This document shows positions 29,805 to 38,671 of a DNA stretch of 64,000 nt, one piece after another. The first letter of the stretch is position 1. Every line of letters begins with the position of its first letter. Position numbers and translations under genes: made by a program. The notes beneath the pieces were generated by a model. It was not told the DNA's origin. It did no database searches and saw only the letters and a list, made by a program, of their open reading frames with translations. This DNA comes from Stutzerimonas frequens (GTDB taxonomy: Bacteria > Pseudomonadota > Gammaproteobacteria > Pseudomonadales > Pseudomonadaceae): assembly GCF_024448335.1 (NCBI RefSeq), contig NZ_JAMOHM010000015.1, positions 41,761 to 105,760 on the forward strand, given 5' to 3'.

Positions 29805-30962
29805 TCAGCCATTGCGGTTGAAAATGTTCACCAGCAGGCGGTCCATTGCGCCCCACATGCGCTGATAGAGCCGCACGTGCAGCGGCCTGGCGTACCAGCC
29901 GGCCAGGTCGATCTCCCTGCTGTGCTGAAAGTCACGCTCGAAACTCTGCTGGACCTGCGCACTGAAGGCGGCATCGATGGCTTCGAGATTGGCCTCCAGA
30001 TTCCAGCGCAGATTCCAGTAGTCGAAGTTGCACGAGCCGACGCTGACCCAGTCATCGACCAGCACCATTTTCAGGTGCGAGAAGTGTGGCTGATATTCGT
30101 AGATCCGCACGCCGGCGCGCAGCAGACGCGGGTAGAAGCGCTGGCCGGCATAGCGAACCGGCGGGTGGTCGGTGTTGCGACTGGTGAGCAGCAGGCGCAC
30201 GTCGACGCCACGGCGTGCCGCGCGGATCAGCGCACGGCGCACCTTTCCGGTGGGCAGGAAATAGGGCGTCGCCAGCCAGATACGATTCTGCGCGCGGCGC
30301 AGGTTGCGCAGCAGGCTGAGCAGGATATCGCGGTGCTGACGCGCCGCGGCATAGGCGACGCGGCCCAGGCCCAGCCCTTCAGGCACATGCGGAATGCGCG
30401 GTGCGCGGCTCGGCAGCGGCAATTGCCAGATGCGTCGCTTCAGGCAGTGCACCCATTGGCTGTCGAACAGCGCCTGCCAGTCCTGCAACAGCGGGCCGAA
30501 CATCTCGACCATCACCTCGTGCCAGTGCACCGCAGGCTTGCGCGGGTTCCAGAAGTCATCGGTGATGCCGGTGCCGCCGACGAAGCCGACGCAGCCGTCC
30601 ACCAGCAACAGCTTGCGATGATCGCGGTGCAGATTGCGCAGCTTCAGGCGCAGCGACAGCGGGTTGTACAGCCGCAGCTCGACTCCGGCCGTGGTCATCC
30701 TATCGCGATTGGCCTGGCTCATCTTCAGGCAACCGAAGCCGTCGAACAGGCAGCGCACACGTACGCCCCGCTCCGCCGCGCGCAGCAGCGGCTCGAGCAT
30801 GCGCTCCAGACAATAGCCGTCCTCCACCAAATAGAGCTCGAGATCGATGCGCCGCTCGGCGCGCTCGATCGCTTCGATCATGGCGGGAAAGAACTGCGGC
30901 CCGTCGACCAGCAGACGGAAGCGGTTGTCGCTGCGCCAGGGGAATACCGCACCAGCCAGCAT
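29805..30962 (-). CDS. clsB: Cardiolipin synthase B-type phospholipase D
   Basis: A 385-residue phospholipase D superfamily enzyme. Two complete HKD motifs are present: [19 protein letters not shown] (about residue 115) and [19 protein letters not shown] (about 305). It probably makes cardiolipin from phosphatidylglycerol at the inner membrane; unlike ClsA it has no N-terminal transmembrane helices. ATG at 30962 ([13 protein letters not shown]) is the best start; the longer open frame lacks family similarity. Likely in one transcript with the DJ-1/PfpI gene. Confidence 0.87.
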   Translation of the reverse strand: MLAGAVFPWRSDNRFRLLVDGPQFFPAMIEAIERAERRIDLELYLVEDGYCLERMLEPLLRAAERGVRVRCLFDGFGCLKMSQANRDRMTTAGVELRLYNPLSLRLKLRNLHRDHRKLLLVDGCVGFVGGTGITDDFWNPRKPAVHWHEVMVEMFGPLLQDWQALFDSQWVHCLKRRIWQLPLPSRAPRIPHVPEGLGLGRVAYAAARQHRDILLSLLRNLRRAQNRIWLATPYFLPTGKVRRALIRAARRGVDVRLLLTSRNTDHPPVRYAGQRFYPRLLRAGVRIYEYQPHFSHLKMVLVDDWVSVGSCNFDYWNLRWNLEANLEAIDAAFSAQVQQSFERDFQHSREIDLAGWYARPLHVRLYQRMWGAMDRLLVNIFNRNG

Positions 30963-31222
30963 CACCTGGGAACACCCGGGTTGAGCGCGCCAGCAGTCCA
31001 GCGAAACGACTTGGCAGACCAACAACGATACGACATGAAATCCCTTTTTCCGGCGGGCATCCCGAAGCAAAACGGAAGTGCTACATCGATCCGCGCAAGA
31101 CGGACGCAGCGCGGTAGCTTACCTGCCCGTCTCGGCAAGGCAATGGCCGGCATGACCGACGCCGGCGCAATGCGGTGACTCCTATAGGCTCGCACCGAGC
31201 GGGCAGAGTTCCCGAACTGGAC

Positions 31223-32110
31223 CTACCCCAGCCCGAGCGCGCTACAGGCCTGTTCCAGGCGTCGTGCCTGGGCACCGCGTGCAAGCGTCAGGACAGCTCG
31301 ATCGCGTTGCCACAGCGCGGCGCAATGCCCTCCCGCATGCGTCATGGCCGAATCCAAATCGGGTTGCAGCGCAGCGAACTGCTCGAGCTGTGCAGCCAGC
31401 AAAAGATGCGTGGAGGGCTCTTTAGCCGGCAAGCGGGCCACTTCCGCAGCGCCGCCGAGAATCGCTAACAGACGAAGCTGCAGGCCGAGCGGCCACCGCT
31501 CGCGCAGCGCCACGCCATAAAGCCAGGCACTCAGCGCTGCCAGCACGTGCAGATCCTCATGGGTACGGAAGGGTTTGACGTAGTCGCTCCAGCCATCACC
31601 AGCCAGCCGCGTCGCCGGCGCACCGTCGAGCTGCAGGCGGGCGTGCGAGATGTCAGGCACGATCGGCAGGCTCGGCCCTGGCTTCAGCACCACGCCCGCA
31701 GCGACTGGTTCGACCAAGAACAGACCGAGGCACGGTGCCTCATCGACGCGCTCCTCGCGGGCCGACACCAGCAACCACTGCACCGCATCGCCGGCCGTGA
31801 CGAAGTCCTTGCTGCCGCTCAGCTGCACGCCGTCCCAGCGCGTGGACATGTCCGCCGGCCGCAATGTGCGTCGCTCCGTGGCGCACAGCGCTCCCAGCCC
31901 TGCCGGCGCCTCGGGCCACAGCGCCCGCAGCGCTGCCTGATAGCCAGCAAGAAAGGCCAGCCCCGGCGTCGCCGCCAGGCGCCCGCCGAGTACCGCCAGC
32001 CCCAGCGAATCTGCGTCGCCAGCCGCTGCGCACAGCTCTTCATACCAGCCACGTAGCCCGGCGCTAGCCGCGATGGGCTGCAGCGGCCCGATCAATCCTG
32101 CCCACGACAT
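31223..32110 (-). CDS. Short acyl-CoA dehydrogenase-like protein
   Basis: A 295-residue protein resembling the middle and C-terminal domains of acyl-CoA dehydrogenases (VQLSGSKDFVTAGDAVQWLL matches the beta-domain; the later helical part is Ala/Leu-rich). Normal family members are about 380 residues and begin with a helical domain that is mostly missing here. I cannot identify a catalytic Glu with confidence. The second ATG (32110) is chosen because GGAG abuts the first and stands 6 nt before the second. It may be a divergent enzyme or a non-catalytic paralogue. Confidence 0.7.
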   Translation of the reverse strand: MSWAGLIGPLQPIAASAGLRGWYEELCAAAGDADSLGLAVLGGRLAATPGLAFLAGYQAALRALWPEAPAGLGALCATERRTLRPADMSTRWDGVQLSGSKDFVTAGDAVQWLLVSAREERVDEAPCLGLFLVEPVAAGVVLKPGPSLPIVPDISHARLQLDGAPATRLAGDGWSDYVKPFRTHEDLHVLAALSAWLYGVALRERWPLGLQLRLLAILGGAAEVARLPAKEPSTHLLLAAQLEQFAALQPDLDSAMTHAGGHCAALWQRDRAVLTLARGAQARRLEQACSALGLG

Positions 32111-32282
32111 GCTCATCTCCAAGGTTTCACGCCGTCATCCAACCATCATCCGTTCGTCACAGCGGCGACATGGCTGGTCCCTAGCCTGATCCAGCCAGAC
32201 CAGGCGAGCCCAACGATAACAACCAGACGCTCGCGATGCATCGCCAACCCGCCACTGCCACGGCGGACAAGGAGACAGAGCA

Positions 32283-33026
32283 ATGAATGCCATCGTCGAC
32301 CGCAGCACACGCCAGCTTCAAGCCGAACGCCTGCAAGGCGCAGAGGCCCTGCGCGAAGCCCAGGCCCTGCGCTACCGCGTATTCAGCAGCGAGTTCGAAG
32401 CTCGGCTGCAGGGCGCCGAACTGGGCCTGGACATGGACGATTTCGATAGCCACTGCCGGCATATCGGCGTGCGTGACCTGGCCAGCGGCGAACTGGTCGC
32501 CACCACCCGCCTGCTGGATCACCTTACCGCTCGCCAGCTGGGCCGCTTCTACAGCGAAGGCGAGTTCGCCCTGCATGGCCTGGCCCAGCTGGACGAGCCA
32601 GTACTGGAAATCGGCCGCACCTGCGTGGCGCCGGCCTATCGCAACGGCGCGACCATCGCCGTGCTCTGGAGCGAGCTAGCCGAGGAGCTCAACCGGGGCG
32701 GCTACCGCTACCTGATGGGCTGCGCCAGCATCCCTATGCGCGACGGCGGCATCCAGGCCCACGCCATCATGCAGCGACTGCGCGACAGCCACCTCAGCAC
32801 CGAGCTGCTGCATGCCGAGCCGCGTACACCCCTGCCCGCGCAAGAGCTGCCGGACAACGTTACCGCCCAGCTGCCGCCGCTGCTCAAGGCTTACATGCGC
32901 CTGGGCGCGAAGATCTGCGGCGAGCCCTGCTGGGATCAGGAATTCCAGGTGGCCGACGTGTTCATCCTGCTCAAGCGCGAGGAGCTCTGCCCACGCTATG
33001 CGCGCCACTTCAAGGCAGCGGTATAG
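32283..33026 (+). CDS. olsB: L-ornithine N-alpha-acyltransferase OlsB
   Basis: A 247-residue GNAT-fold acyltransferase that moves a 3-hydroxyacyl group from acyl-ACP to ornithine, the first step of phosphorus-free ornithine lipid synthesis. Diagnostic stretches are [16 protein letters not shown] (about 29-44), [16 protein letters not shown] (about 104-119) and [13 protein letters not shown] (about 143-155). Often mis-annotated as hemolysin. An AAGGAGACAGAGC site precedes the ATG. The stop codon directly abuts the olsA start, so the two are translationally coupled. Confidence 0.9.
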   Translation: MNAIVDRSTRQLQAERLQGAEALREAQALRYRVFSSEFEARLQGAELGLDMDDFDSHCRHIGVRDLASGELVATTRLLDHLTARQLGRFYSEGEFALHGLAQLDEPVLEIGRTCVAPAYRNGATIAVLWSELAEELNRGGYRYLMGCASIPMRDGGIQAHAIMQRLRDSHLSTELLHAEPRTPLPAQELPDNVTAQLPPLLKAYMRLGAKICGEPCWDQEFQVADVFILLKREELCPRYARHFKAAV

Positions 33027-33800
33027 ATGCCGCGCCTGCGCCGGTACTGGCGCCTGCTGCGGGTCGCCGGGGTGGTGCTGAGCGGTCTGATCTTGGCCGG
33101 CGCACTGGGTATTGCCGAACGCTGCGCGATACCCGTCTCGGCCCTGCGCAAGCAGCGGCTGACCCAGTGGTTCCTCACCCGGCTGGCGGCCGCCCTGCCC
33201 TTTCGCCTACGCGTCACGGGCGAGCTACCAACTCAGCCGATGCTGTGGGTCGCCAATCATGTCTCCTGGTGCGATATCCCGCTGCTGGGCATGCTCGCAC
33301 CGCTATCCTTTCTGGCCAAAGCCGAGGTCCGTGCCTGGCCGGCCCTCGGCTGGCTCGCTCAGGCCGCCGGCACGCTGTTCATCCGCCGCGGCGGCGGCGA
33401 CGCGGCGCTGGTCAATCGGCAACTGGCCACGCAGCTGGTACAAGGGCGCCATCTACTGATCTTCCCCGAAGGCACCTCGACCGATGGAACCGACGTGCGA
33501 ACCTTCCACCCCAGGCTGTTCGCCTGCGCGCTCGAGGCCGGCTGTGCCGTCCAGCCGGTCGCCATTCGCTATTGGCGCAACGGCAAGCCCGACACCGTCG
33601 CCCCCTTCGTCGGCGACGACGAATTGCCCGCCCATCTGCGCCGCTTGCTGACGAGCGATATCTGCGACGTGGAAATCCAGCTGTTGCCGCCGATCGATGT
33701 GATGGCGCTCGATCGCAAGGCCGTTGCGATGAACGCGCAGCAAGCGATCGCCAACGCGCTGCTAGTCGAGCCCCGCGCGCAGATCAGCAAGGCCGCCTGA
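33027..33800 (+). CDS. olsA: Lyso-ornithine lipid O-acyltransferase OlsA
   Basis: A 257-residue PlsC-family acyltransferase completing ornithine lipid by acylating the hydroxyl of lyso-ornithine lipid. An N-terminal hydrophobic segment (about 12-28) anchors it. The HX4D motif NHVSWCDIP (about 77-85) and FPEGTSTDGTDV (about 148-159) are present. ATG begins the base after the olsB stop. In Pseudomonas the pair is induced by phosphate limitation, but I see no clear Pho box upstream of olsB. Confidence 0.88.
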   Translation: MPRLRRYWRLLRVAGVVLSGLILAGALGIAERCAIPVSALRKQRLTQWFLTRLAAALPFRLRVTGELPTQPMLWVANHVSWCDIPLLGMLAPLSFLAKAEVRAWPALGWLAQAAGTLFIRRGGGDAALVNRQLATQLVQGRHLLIFPEGTSTDGTDVRTFHPRLFACALEAGCAVQPVAIRYWRNGKPDTVAPFVGDDELPAHLRRLLTSDICDVEIQLLPPIDVMALDRKAVAMNAQQAIANALLVEPRAQISKAA

Positions 33801-33839
33801 GGCGTACGGAAAAACAGGTGGCTGCGCTAAGCTTCGCCC

Positions 33840-34409
33840 ATGAACTATCTTGCACACCTTCACCTCGGTGGCCCGCGGCCGGGCGACCTGCTCGGCAGCC
33901 TCTACGGCGACTTCGTCAAGGGGCCGCTACAGGGTCGCTGGCCGGCCGAGATCGAAGCCGGCATCCGCCTGCATCGCCAGATCGACGCCTTTACCGACAG
34001 TCATCCGCTGGTCCTGCAGGCCAAAAGCCGCTTCCCCAGCGAACGGCGCCGCTACGCCGGCATCCTGGTCGATCTGTTTTTCGATCATTGCCTGGCGGCC
34101 AACTGGGCGGACTACTCCACAGAACCGCTGGAACGCTTTACCCAGCGCGTCTACGACGTGCTGGCCGCCGAACCCGAGCTGCCAGGCAAGCTCGCGGTGA
34201 TCGCGCCGCACATGGCGGCGCACGACTGGCTGGGCAGTTATCGCGAATTCGGTGTACTGGAACGGGTGCTTGCGAACATGAGCCGGCGCCTGAGTCGACC
34301 GGATGGCCTCGCCGGCGGGCTGATCGAGCTGGAGCAGCTATACGAGCCGCTGCTCCAGGACTTCCGTGACTTCTATCCAGCCCTTCAGCATTTCGCCCGA
34401 ACGGCCTGA
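33840..34409 (+). CDS. acpH: Acyl carrier protein phosphodiesterase AcpH
   Basis: A 189-residue AcpH, which removes the 4'-phosphopantetheine arm from holo-ACP. The family start MNYLAHLHLGG, GSLYGDFVKGPLQG (about 19-32) and LHRQIDAFTDSHPLV (metal site region, about 46-60) are clear. It lies 39 nt after olsA on the same strand, linking ACP recycling with an ACP-dependent lipid pathway; the functional link is inference. Confidence 0.9.
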   Translation: MNYLAHLHLGGPRPGDLLGSLYGDFVKGPLQGRWPAEIEAGIRLHRQIDAFTDSHPLVLQAKSRFPSERRRYAGILVDLFFDHCLAANWADYSTEPLERFTQRVYDVLAAEPELPGKLAVIAPHMAAHDWLGSYREFGVLERVLANMSRRLSRPDGLAGGLIELEQLYEPLLQDFRDFYPALQHFARTA

Positions 34410-34421
34410 GCCGCTGCTGCC

Positions 34422-35198
34422 TCAGGCACCGTAGCCGGGGCTTTGCATATCCAGCTTGCGCAATAGGGCCGGCCAGGCCAGCGCACCACCCATGCCCGAG
34501 CGGGAACGGGTCACCCCGGCTGCCATGGCCTTGGCGCCGGCCAGGATCTGCTCCGGAATGGCGATCAGTTCGCTGCCACCGGATTGCGCCATGACCTGAA
34601 TTTCGCAGGCGCGCTGGAAGATGAACATCATCAGAAAGGTGTCGGCGATGCTGCCACCGCAGGTCATCAGGCCGTGGTTGTGTAACAGCATGAAGCCGGT
34701 CTCGCCCAGATCGGCCTGCAGCCGCGCCTTTTCGTCGTGGTTCAGCGCAACGCCCTCGTAGCCATGCGTCGACAGGCTGGCCAATACGAACAGCGATTGC
34801 TGGCTGATGGGCAGCAGGCCCTGGCGCTGTGCCGACACCGCGACCCCGGCGGAGGTATGGGTATGCATCACGCAGGCGACGTCGTGGCGTACCTCATGCA
34901 CCGCACTGTGGATGGTATAGCCGGCGGGATTGATCTCGTACGGACTGTCCATCACCTTGTTGCCGGCCAGGTCGACCTTGACCAGGCTCGAGGCGGTGAT
35001 TTCCTGGAACATCAACCCGTACGGGTTGATCAGGAAGTGCTCGGTGTCGGGAATCTTCGCCGAGATATGGGTAAAGATCAGGTCATCCCAGCCGTGCAGC
35101 GCCACCAGGCGGTAGCAGGCGGCGAGATCGACCCGCGCCTGCCATTCGGCGGGGCTGACCTGGGACTGAAGCGAAGGCAGGCTGTGCAGCGCAGTCAT
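34422..35198 (-). CDS. Class II aldolase/adducin family protein
   Basis: A 258-residue class II aldolase-fold protein. Zinc ligands are visible as HTHTSAGVAV (about residue 115) and NHGLMTCGG (about 175), with the substrate loop LINPYGLMFQEITASSL near 50. These features fit sugar-phosphate aldolase or adducin-like proteins; substrate unknown. ATG at 35198 follows AGAGG by 8 nt; the in-frame GTG 9 nt upstream is less likely. It converges with acpH, 12 nt apart. Confidence 0.83.
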   Translation of the reverse strand: MTALHSLPSLQSQVSPAEWQARVDLAACYRLVALHGWDDLIFTHISAKIPDTEHFLINPYGLMFQEITASSLVKVDLAGNKVMDSPYEINPAGYTIHSAVHEVRHDVACVMHTHTSAGVAVSAQRQGLLPISQQSLFVLASLSTHGYEGVALNHDEKARLQADLGETGFMLLHNHGLMTCGGSIADTFLMMFIFQRACEIQVMAQSGGSELIAIPEQILAGAKAMAAGVTRSRSGMGGALAWPALLRKLDMQSPGYGA

Positions 35199-35304
35199 CG
35201 ATGGCACCTCTTGTTATTGTCATGAAGGTGCCATCGATTCTAGCCAGCCGCCGACAGCGCGGCAGTTGCCTTTGCAGCCAGGCCGCTGACCCGGCGAGCC
35301 AGGT

Positions 35305-35757
35305 TCAGCCACGCAGGGCAGCGGCGAACGCCTCCAGCCAGGGCTCGGCATCGCTTTCCGGGGTGACCGTCTCGCTGGCATCGAGACGCAGCATCTCCAC
35401 CACCTCCCGCACGCCCAGCTCGGCGTACAGCTCGCGAATCAATTCGCCACCGCCACAAAAGGTATCGCCGTAGCTGGCATCACCCAGCGCAATGACGCCA
35501 CCGGGCAGGCCGCTCCAGGCTGGAAATTGGTCCCGAATGGCTGAATACAACGGAATGAAGCTGTCCGGTAGTTCACCCATGCCAGTGGTCGAGGTTACGA
35601 CCAGCAAGGCATCGGGCGCGAAGTCGATGATCTGCTGCAGCTGGGCACGAGGGTCGTGCCAGGTTTCGAAGCCAGCGGCCTTGAGCTGGTGTTCGGCGTG
35701 GCGAGCGACATCTTCGGCAGTGCCGTAGACGCTCGCGGAAAGGATGGCGACTTTCAT
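35305..35757 (-). CDS. Flavodoxin-like (MioC-type) protein
   Basis: A 150-residue FMN-binding flavodoxin-fold protein. The phosphate loop ASVYGTAEDVA (about 8-18), the flavin loops VTSTTGMGELPD (about 54-65) and ALGDASYGDTFCGGG (about 91-105) match MioC/flavodoxin and sulfite reductase FMN domains. Single-domain electron carrier; partner unknown. GGAG lies 7 nt before the ATG. Confidence 0.87.
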   Translation of the reverse strand: MKVAILSASVYGTAEDVARHAEHQLKAAGFETWHDPRAQLQQIIDFAPDALLVVTSTTGMGELPDSFIPLYSAIRDQFPAWSGLPGGVIALGDASYGDTFCGGGELIRELYAELGVREVVEMLRLDASETVTPESDAEPWLEAFAAALRG

Positions 35758-35962
35758 GTGCAGCTCCGAGACGAATCAAGCCGCGCATTATGCCGCATTC
35801 GCCGTCCGCGGGCGGCGCTGGCACGAGCGGCATGCCCATCGCTGAAGTTGAACTAAAATGAAAAACGCCAGTCATAGCGCCGATTGCCACAATGCAGCCA
35901 GCTGCTGCACCCGCATGCAGCGACGCTGGACGGGAGAGGCATTGCCCTCCGAGGTTATCCGC

Positions 35963-36589
35963 ATGGCGGAACAGACGATTCTCAGCAAAGACGAACTGAC
36001 CTTCATCCGCAAGTTGATGCAACGCAATGGCGAGGCCAGTGGCGAACGCCCGACAGGCTTCCGGATCGACGGTGGTACGCACTCCAACGAGCTGCTCATG
36101 CAACTGGCGGACCGTGCCAACCTGTCGCTGCAAGCCGAGTTCGAAGATTTCTGCATGTCGTTTCCCGTGCAGCTCGAGGAGGACGAGCTTCACAGCCTCA
36201 ATCTGCAGCTGGCGCCTCCGGTGATCTACGAACGCGGCCCGACGACGCGCGCCTGGCGTCTGCACCTGGACGAACCGCTACCCTTGCTGGAGAACGACGG
36301 TGGCAAAAGCTCGCTCAGCGTGCATGAGCTTTCTCCCCACGGCCTGCTGGTGGAGTCCGGCAAACATCGTAGACCACCCAAGCATTTTCACCTGCGCCTG
36401 GCCCTGCCGGACGACACACCGTTGGAGATCGATGCCCATCGCGTACGCGAGCTGACCGGAGGACTGGCCGCCTACGAGGTGGAATTCCCACAGGAACGGG
36501 ACGCTGAGCGCATCCGCTCGTTCCTCTATCGTCAGCACCAGCGGCTACACCCCCGCCTGCAGCCTGAGCCGCCGACCGATCTGGTGTAA
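35963..36589 (+). CDS. PilZ-like domain protein with degenerate motif
   Basis: A 208-residue soluble protein. The C-terminal half resembles PilZ, with VHELSPHGLLVESG matching the (D/N)xSxxG element as ELSPHG, but I see no convincing RxxxR motif 20-30 residues upstream (only RGPTTRAWR). c-di-GMP binding is therefore doubtful. The N-terminal half (MAEQTILSKDELTFIRKL; LLMQLADRANLSLQAEFE) is helical. GAGG 8 nt before the ATG at 35963 supports that start over a longer frame. Confidence 0.65.
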   Translation: MAEQTILSKDELTFIRKLMQRNGEASGERPTGFRIDGGTHSNELLMQLADRANLSLQAEFEDFCMSFPVQLEEDELHSLNLQLAPPVIYERGPTTRAWRLHLDEPLPLLENDGGKSSLSVHELSPHGLLVESGKHRRPPKHFHLRLALPDDTPLEIDAHRVRELTGGLAAYEVEFPQERDAERIRSFLYRQHQRLHPRLQPEPPTDLV

Positions 36590-36656
36590 GCTGCCACGCC
36601 TGTAGCGGCCGCTGGCAAAGACCAGCGGCCCATTCATGATCCGGCAGTGGACTCTC

Positions 36657-37361
36657 ATGCATCAGGCACCGATTCTAATCACCGGAGCCAGCCAGCGAAT
36701 CGGCCTGCATTGCGCCGAGCGGCTGCTGGATGACGGCTTCCCGATCATCGTCACCTATCGTCGCGAGCGCGACAGCATCGCACGCCTGCGGGCCCGCGGT
36801 GCGCTGGCGCTGCAGGCGGACTTCAGCACCGAAGCCGGCATCCATGACTTCATTGCAGCCATCCGGCAACAGATCTCCAGCCTGCGGGCCATCATCCACA
36901 ACGCCTCCGAGTGGCGCGCGGATACCCCGGGGCAGGAAGCCGAGGCGTTTCGCCAGCTGTTCCAGGTGCATATGCTCGCGCCCTATCTGATCAACCTGCA
37001 CTGCGCCGAGCTGCTGCGCCATGGCGGCCCAGCGGATATCGTGCACATCGGGGACGACGTCACCCGCAAGGGCAGCAAGAAGCACATCGCCTACGCTGCG
37101 AGCAAGGCTGGTCTGGACAACTTGACACTGTCCTTCGCCGCCAGCCTGGCGCCGCAGATCAAGGTCAACGGCATTGCACCGGCGCTGATCCAGTTCAATC
37201 CGGACGACGACGAGGACTATCGCCGCAAGGCGCTGGCCAAGTCCGCACTGGGCATCGAGCCCGGCGCCGAGGTGATCTACCAGAGCCTGCGCTATCTGCT
37301 CGACAACCCCTACGTCACCGGCACCACACTGACCGTCAATGGCGGTCGCCATCTGATCTAA
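36657..37361 (+). CDS. folM: Dihydromonapterin reductase FolM
   Basis: A 234-residue short-chain dehydrogenase/reductase of the FolM type, reducing dihydromonapterin (and weakly dihydrofolate) to the tetrahydro form, the cofactor of phenylalanine hydroxylase in Pseudomonas. The NADP-binding motif reads [10 protein letters not shown] (TGxxxRIG), and the catalytic pair is YAASKAGL (YxxxK, about residue 142). Start set at ATG 36657; an ATG 21 nt upstream lacks a ribosome site. It precedes folX by 17 nt, making a pterin operon. Confidence 0.88.
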   Translation: MHQAPILITGASQRIGLHCAERLLDDGFPIIVTYRRERDSIARLRARGALALQADFSTEAGIHDFIAAIRQQISSLRAIIHNASEWRADTPGQEAEAFRQLFQVHMLAPYLINLHCAELLRHGGPADIVHIGDDVTRKGSKKHIAYAASKAGLDNLTLSFAASLAPQIKVNGIAPALIQFNPDDDEDYRRKALAKSALGIEPGAEVIYQSLRYLLDNPYVTGTTLTVNGGRHLI

Positions 37362-37378
37362 CACGACAAGGAGACGAC

Positions 37379-37753
37379 ATGCCCAGACTGGAACCCGCGA
37401 TGGCGCGCATCCGCGTCAAGGACCTACGGCTGCGCACCTACATCGGCATCAAGGAAGAAGAAATCCTCAATCGCCAGGACGTGCTGATCAACCTGACCAT
37501 GCTCTACCCTGCCGCCGAAGCGGTACGCGAGAACGATATCGAGCAGGCACTGAACTACCGCACCATCACCAAGGCGATCATCCAGCACGTCGAGGACAAC
37601 CGATTCGCCCTGCTGGAGCGGCTGACCCAGGAGATCCTCGATCTGGTGATGCGTTATCCGCAGGTCCGTTACGCCGAAGTCGAGGTCGACAAACCTCACG
37701 CGCTGCGCTTCGCCGAGTCGGTATCGATCACCCTGGCAGCCCATCGGGATTGA
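37379..37753 (+). CDS. folX: Dihydroneopterin triphosphate 2'-epimerase FolX
   Basis: A 124-residue protein of the FolB/FolX tunnelling fold. Features are [19 protein letters not shown] (about 10-28), [17 protein letters not shown] (about 60-76) and the late Glu-Lys pair [16 protein letters not shown]. FolX makes the monapterin precursor, and adjacency to folM supports FolX over FolB. AAGGAG precedes the ATG. Confidence 0.88.
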   Translation: MPRLEPAMARIRVKDLRLRTYIGIKEEEILNRQDVLINLTMLYPAAEAVRENDIEQALNYRTITKAIIQHVEDNRFALLERLTQEILDLVMRYPQVRYAEVEVDKPHALRFAESVSITLAAHRD

Positions 37754-37829
37754 CCCTGCGCAAGGCTGGTTCGCTCAACGACGCGAGGTTATGATCCGGC
37801 CGACCTCAGCCAACGCCGAGACCCGAGAG

Positions 37830-38123
37830 ATGAACGAGCAAGAACGCACCGAACTGGAAGCTGCCGCTTTCCGCCGCCTGGTCCAGCACCTGCGCACCCG
37901 CCCCGACGTCCAGAACATCGAACTGATGAACCTGGCTGGTTTCTGTCGCAACTGCCTGTCGAAGTGGTACAAGGCCGCCGCGGACGATCTGGAAGTCGAA
38001 GTGAGCATCGACCAGGCCCGCGAAGAGGTATACGGCATGCCTTACAGTGAATGGAAAAAACGTTATCAGAAGGAAGCGAGCGCCGAGCAGCAGGCCGCTT
38101 TCGACAAGGCACAGAAACCATGA
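37830..38123 (+). CDS. DUF1244 family protein
   Basis: A 97-residue cytoplasmic protein with the DUF1244 signature LMNLAGFCRNCLSKWYKAAA (about 40-59; the CRNC cysteine pair) and EEVYGMPYSEWKKRYQKEA near 73-91. The family has no assigned function; the Cys pair could bind metal. ATG at 37830 (MNEQERTELE) is chosen over an upstream ATG. It overlaps the next gene by ATGA. Confidence 0.85.
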   Translation: MNEQERTELEAAAFRRLVQHLRTRPDVQNIELMNLAGFCRNCLSKWYKAAADDLEVEVSIDQAREEVYGMPYSEWKKRYQKEASAEQQAAFDKAQKP

Positions 38124-38458
38124 AAGACCTCAAGGACTTCCGCGCCAGCCTGCGCAATCGCAACCACGCGTTCAGTGAAACGCTCGCCTTTATCGAGGCC
38201 GCCTACGACTACCAGCCCACTCGTTTCGTCAACGGAGCCGTCGAGAACGCTGCTGGCGAGAACGAAGGTTCCTGCAAGACACTTGGTCTGGCGGTACTGG
38301 AGGGTTTCAGCACCGAAGAGGCCTTGCTCGCATTCGGCGAACACTACCAGGCGGTGCTGGCCACCCCGAACGGCAGCGACCACCGCAACATTCGCGCTCT
38401 GATGGAAACCGGGTTGCCAGGCGTGCGCTTCGACAGCGTGCCGCTCAAGCGCAAGTAG
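38120..38458 (+). CDS. HopJ family protein
   Basis: A 112-residue protein of the HopJ family. Recognisable stretches are FSETLAFIEAAYDYQPTRF (about 18-36), NEGSCKTLGLAVLEGFS (about 49-65) and GSDHRNIRALMETG (about 86-99). Although named after a proposed Pseudomonas syringae type III effector, the gene is widespread in non-pathogens and no secretion system is nearby, so a housekeeping role is likelier. The start overlaps the DUF1244 stop. Confidence 0.85.
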   Translation: MKDLKDFRASLRNRNHAFSETLAFIEAAYDYQPTRFVNGAVENAAGENEGSCKTLGLAVLEGFSTEEALLAFGEHYQAVLATPNGSDHRNIRALMETGLPGVRFDSVPLKRK

Positions 38459-38499
38459 ACGCCGTGCGTTGCGAGCCGGTTCGCCCGACTCGACTGAAA

Positions 38500-38600
38500 T
38501 AAAAAGGGTCATCCAAGCACTTGGGGAAGGCTTAAGGAGCGGATGACCCGAAAAGCGATGGGCGCCACCTTACCCATCACGCAGCGCTGCGGATAATTCA
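38500..38600 (-). ncRNA. Candidate minus-strand small RNA with intrinsic terminator
   Basis: Read on the minus strand, a hairpin with a 9-bp perfect closing stem GGGTCATCC / GGATGACCC (38541-38549 with 38506-38514) ends in TTTTTATTT, a classic terminator. An inner stem AAGCCTT / AAGTGCTT has a CCCC loop. Just upstream is a second hairpin GATGGG / CCCATC and a GCAGCGCTGC palindrome. No minus-strand gene ends here: hopJ and cysZ are both on the plus strand. A short stand-alone RNA is the simplest explanation; no clear promoter was identified. Confidence 0.4.
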
Positions 38601-38671
38601 GTTTTCGCATCTCGCCCATAGTCATGGGCTATCCCGCCTTCCCGTCGCGACAACGCCTCACAGGAGATGCC

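Noticed and set aside
29676..31178. 500-codon plus-strand frame opposite clsB
   Set aside because: The minus strand has both HKD motifs in the expected order; the plus frame lacks any motif and crosses two genes.
38120..38458. HopJ as evidence for a type III secretion effector
   Set aside because: No secretion apparatus, chaperone or Hrp box is nearby, and the gene is coupled to DUF1244 in a housekeeping operon.
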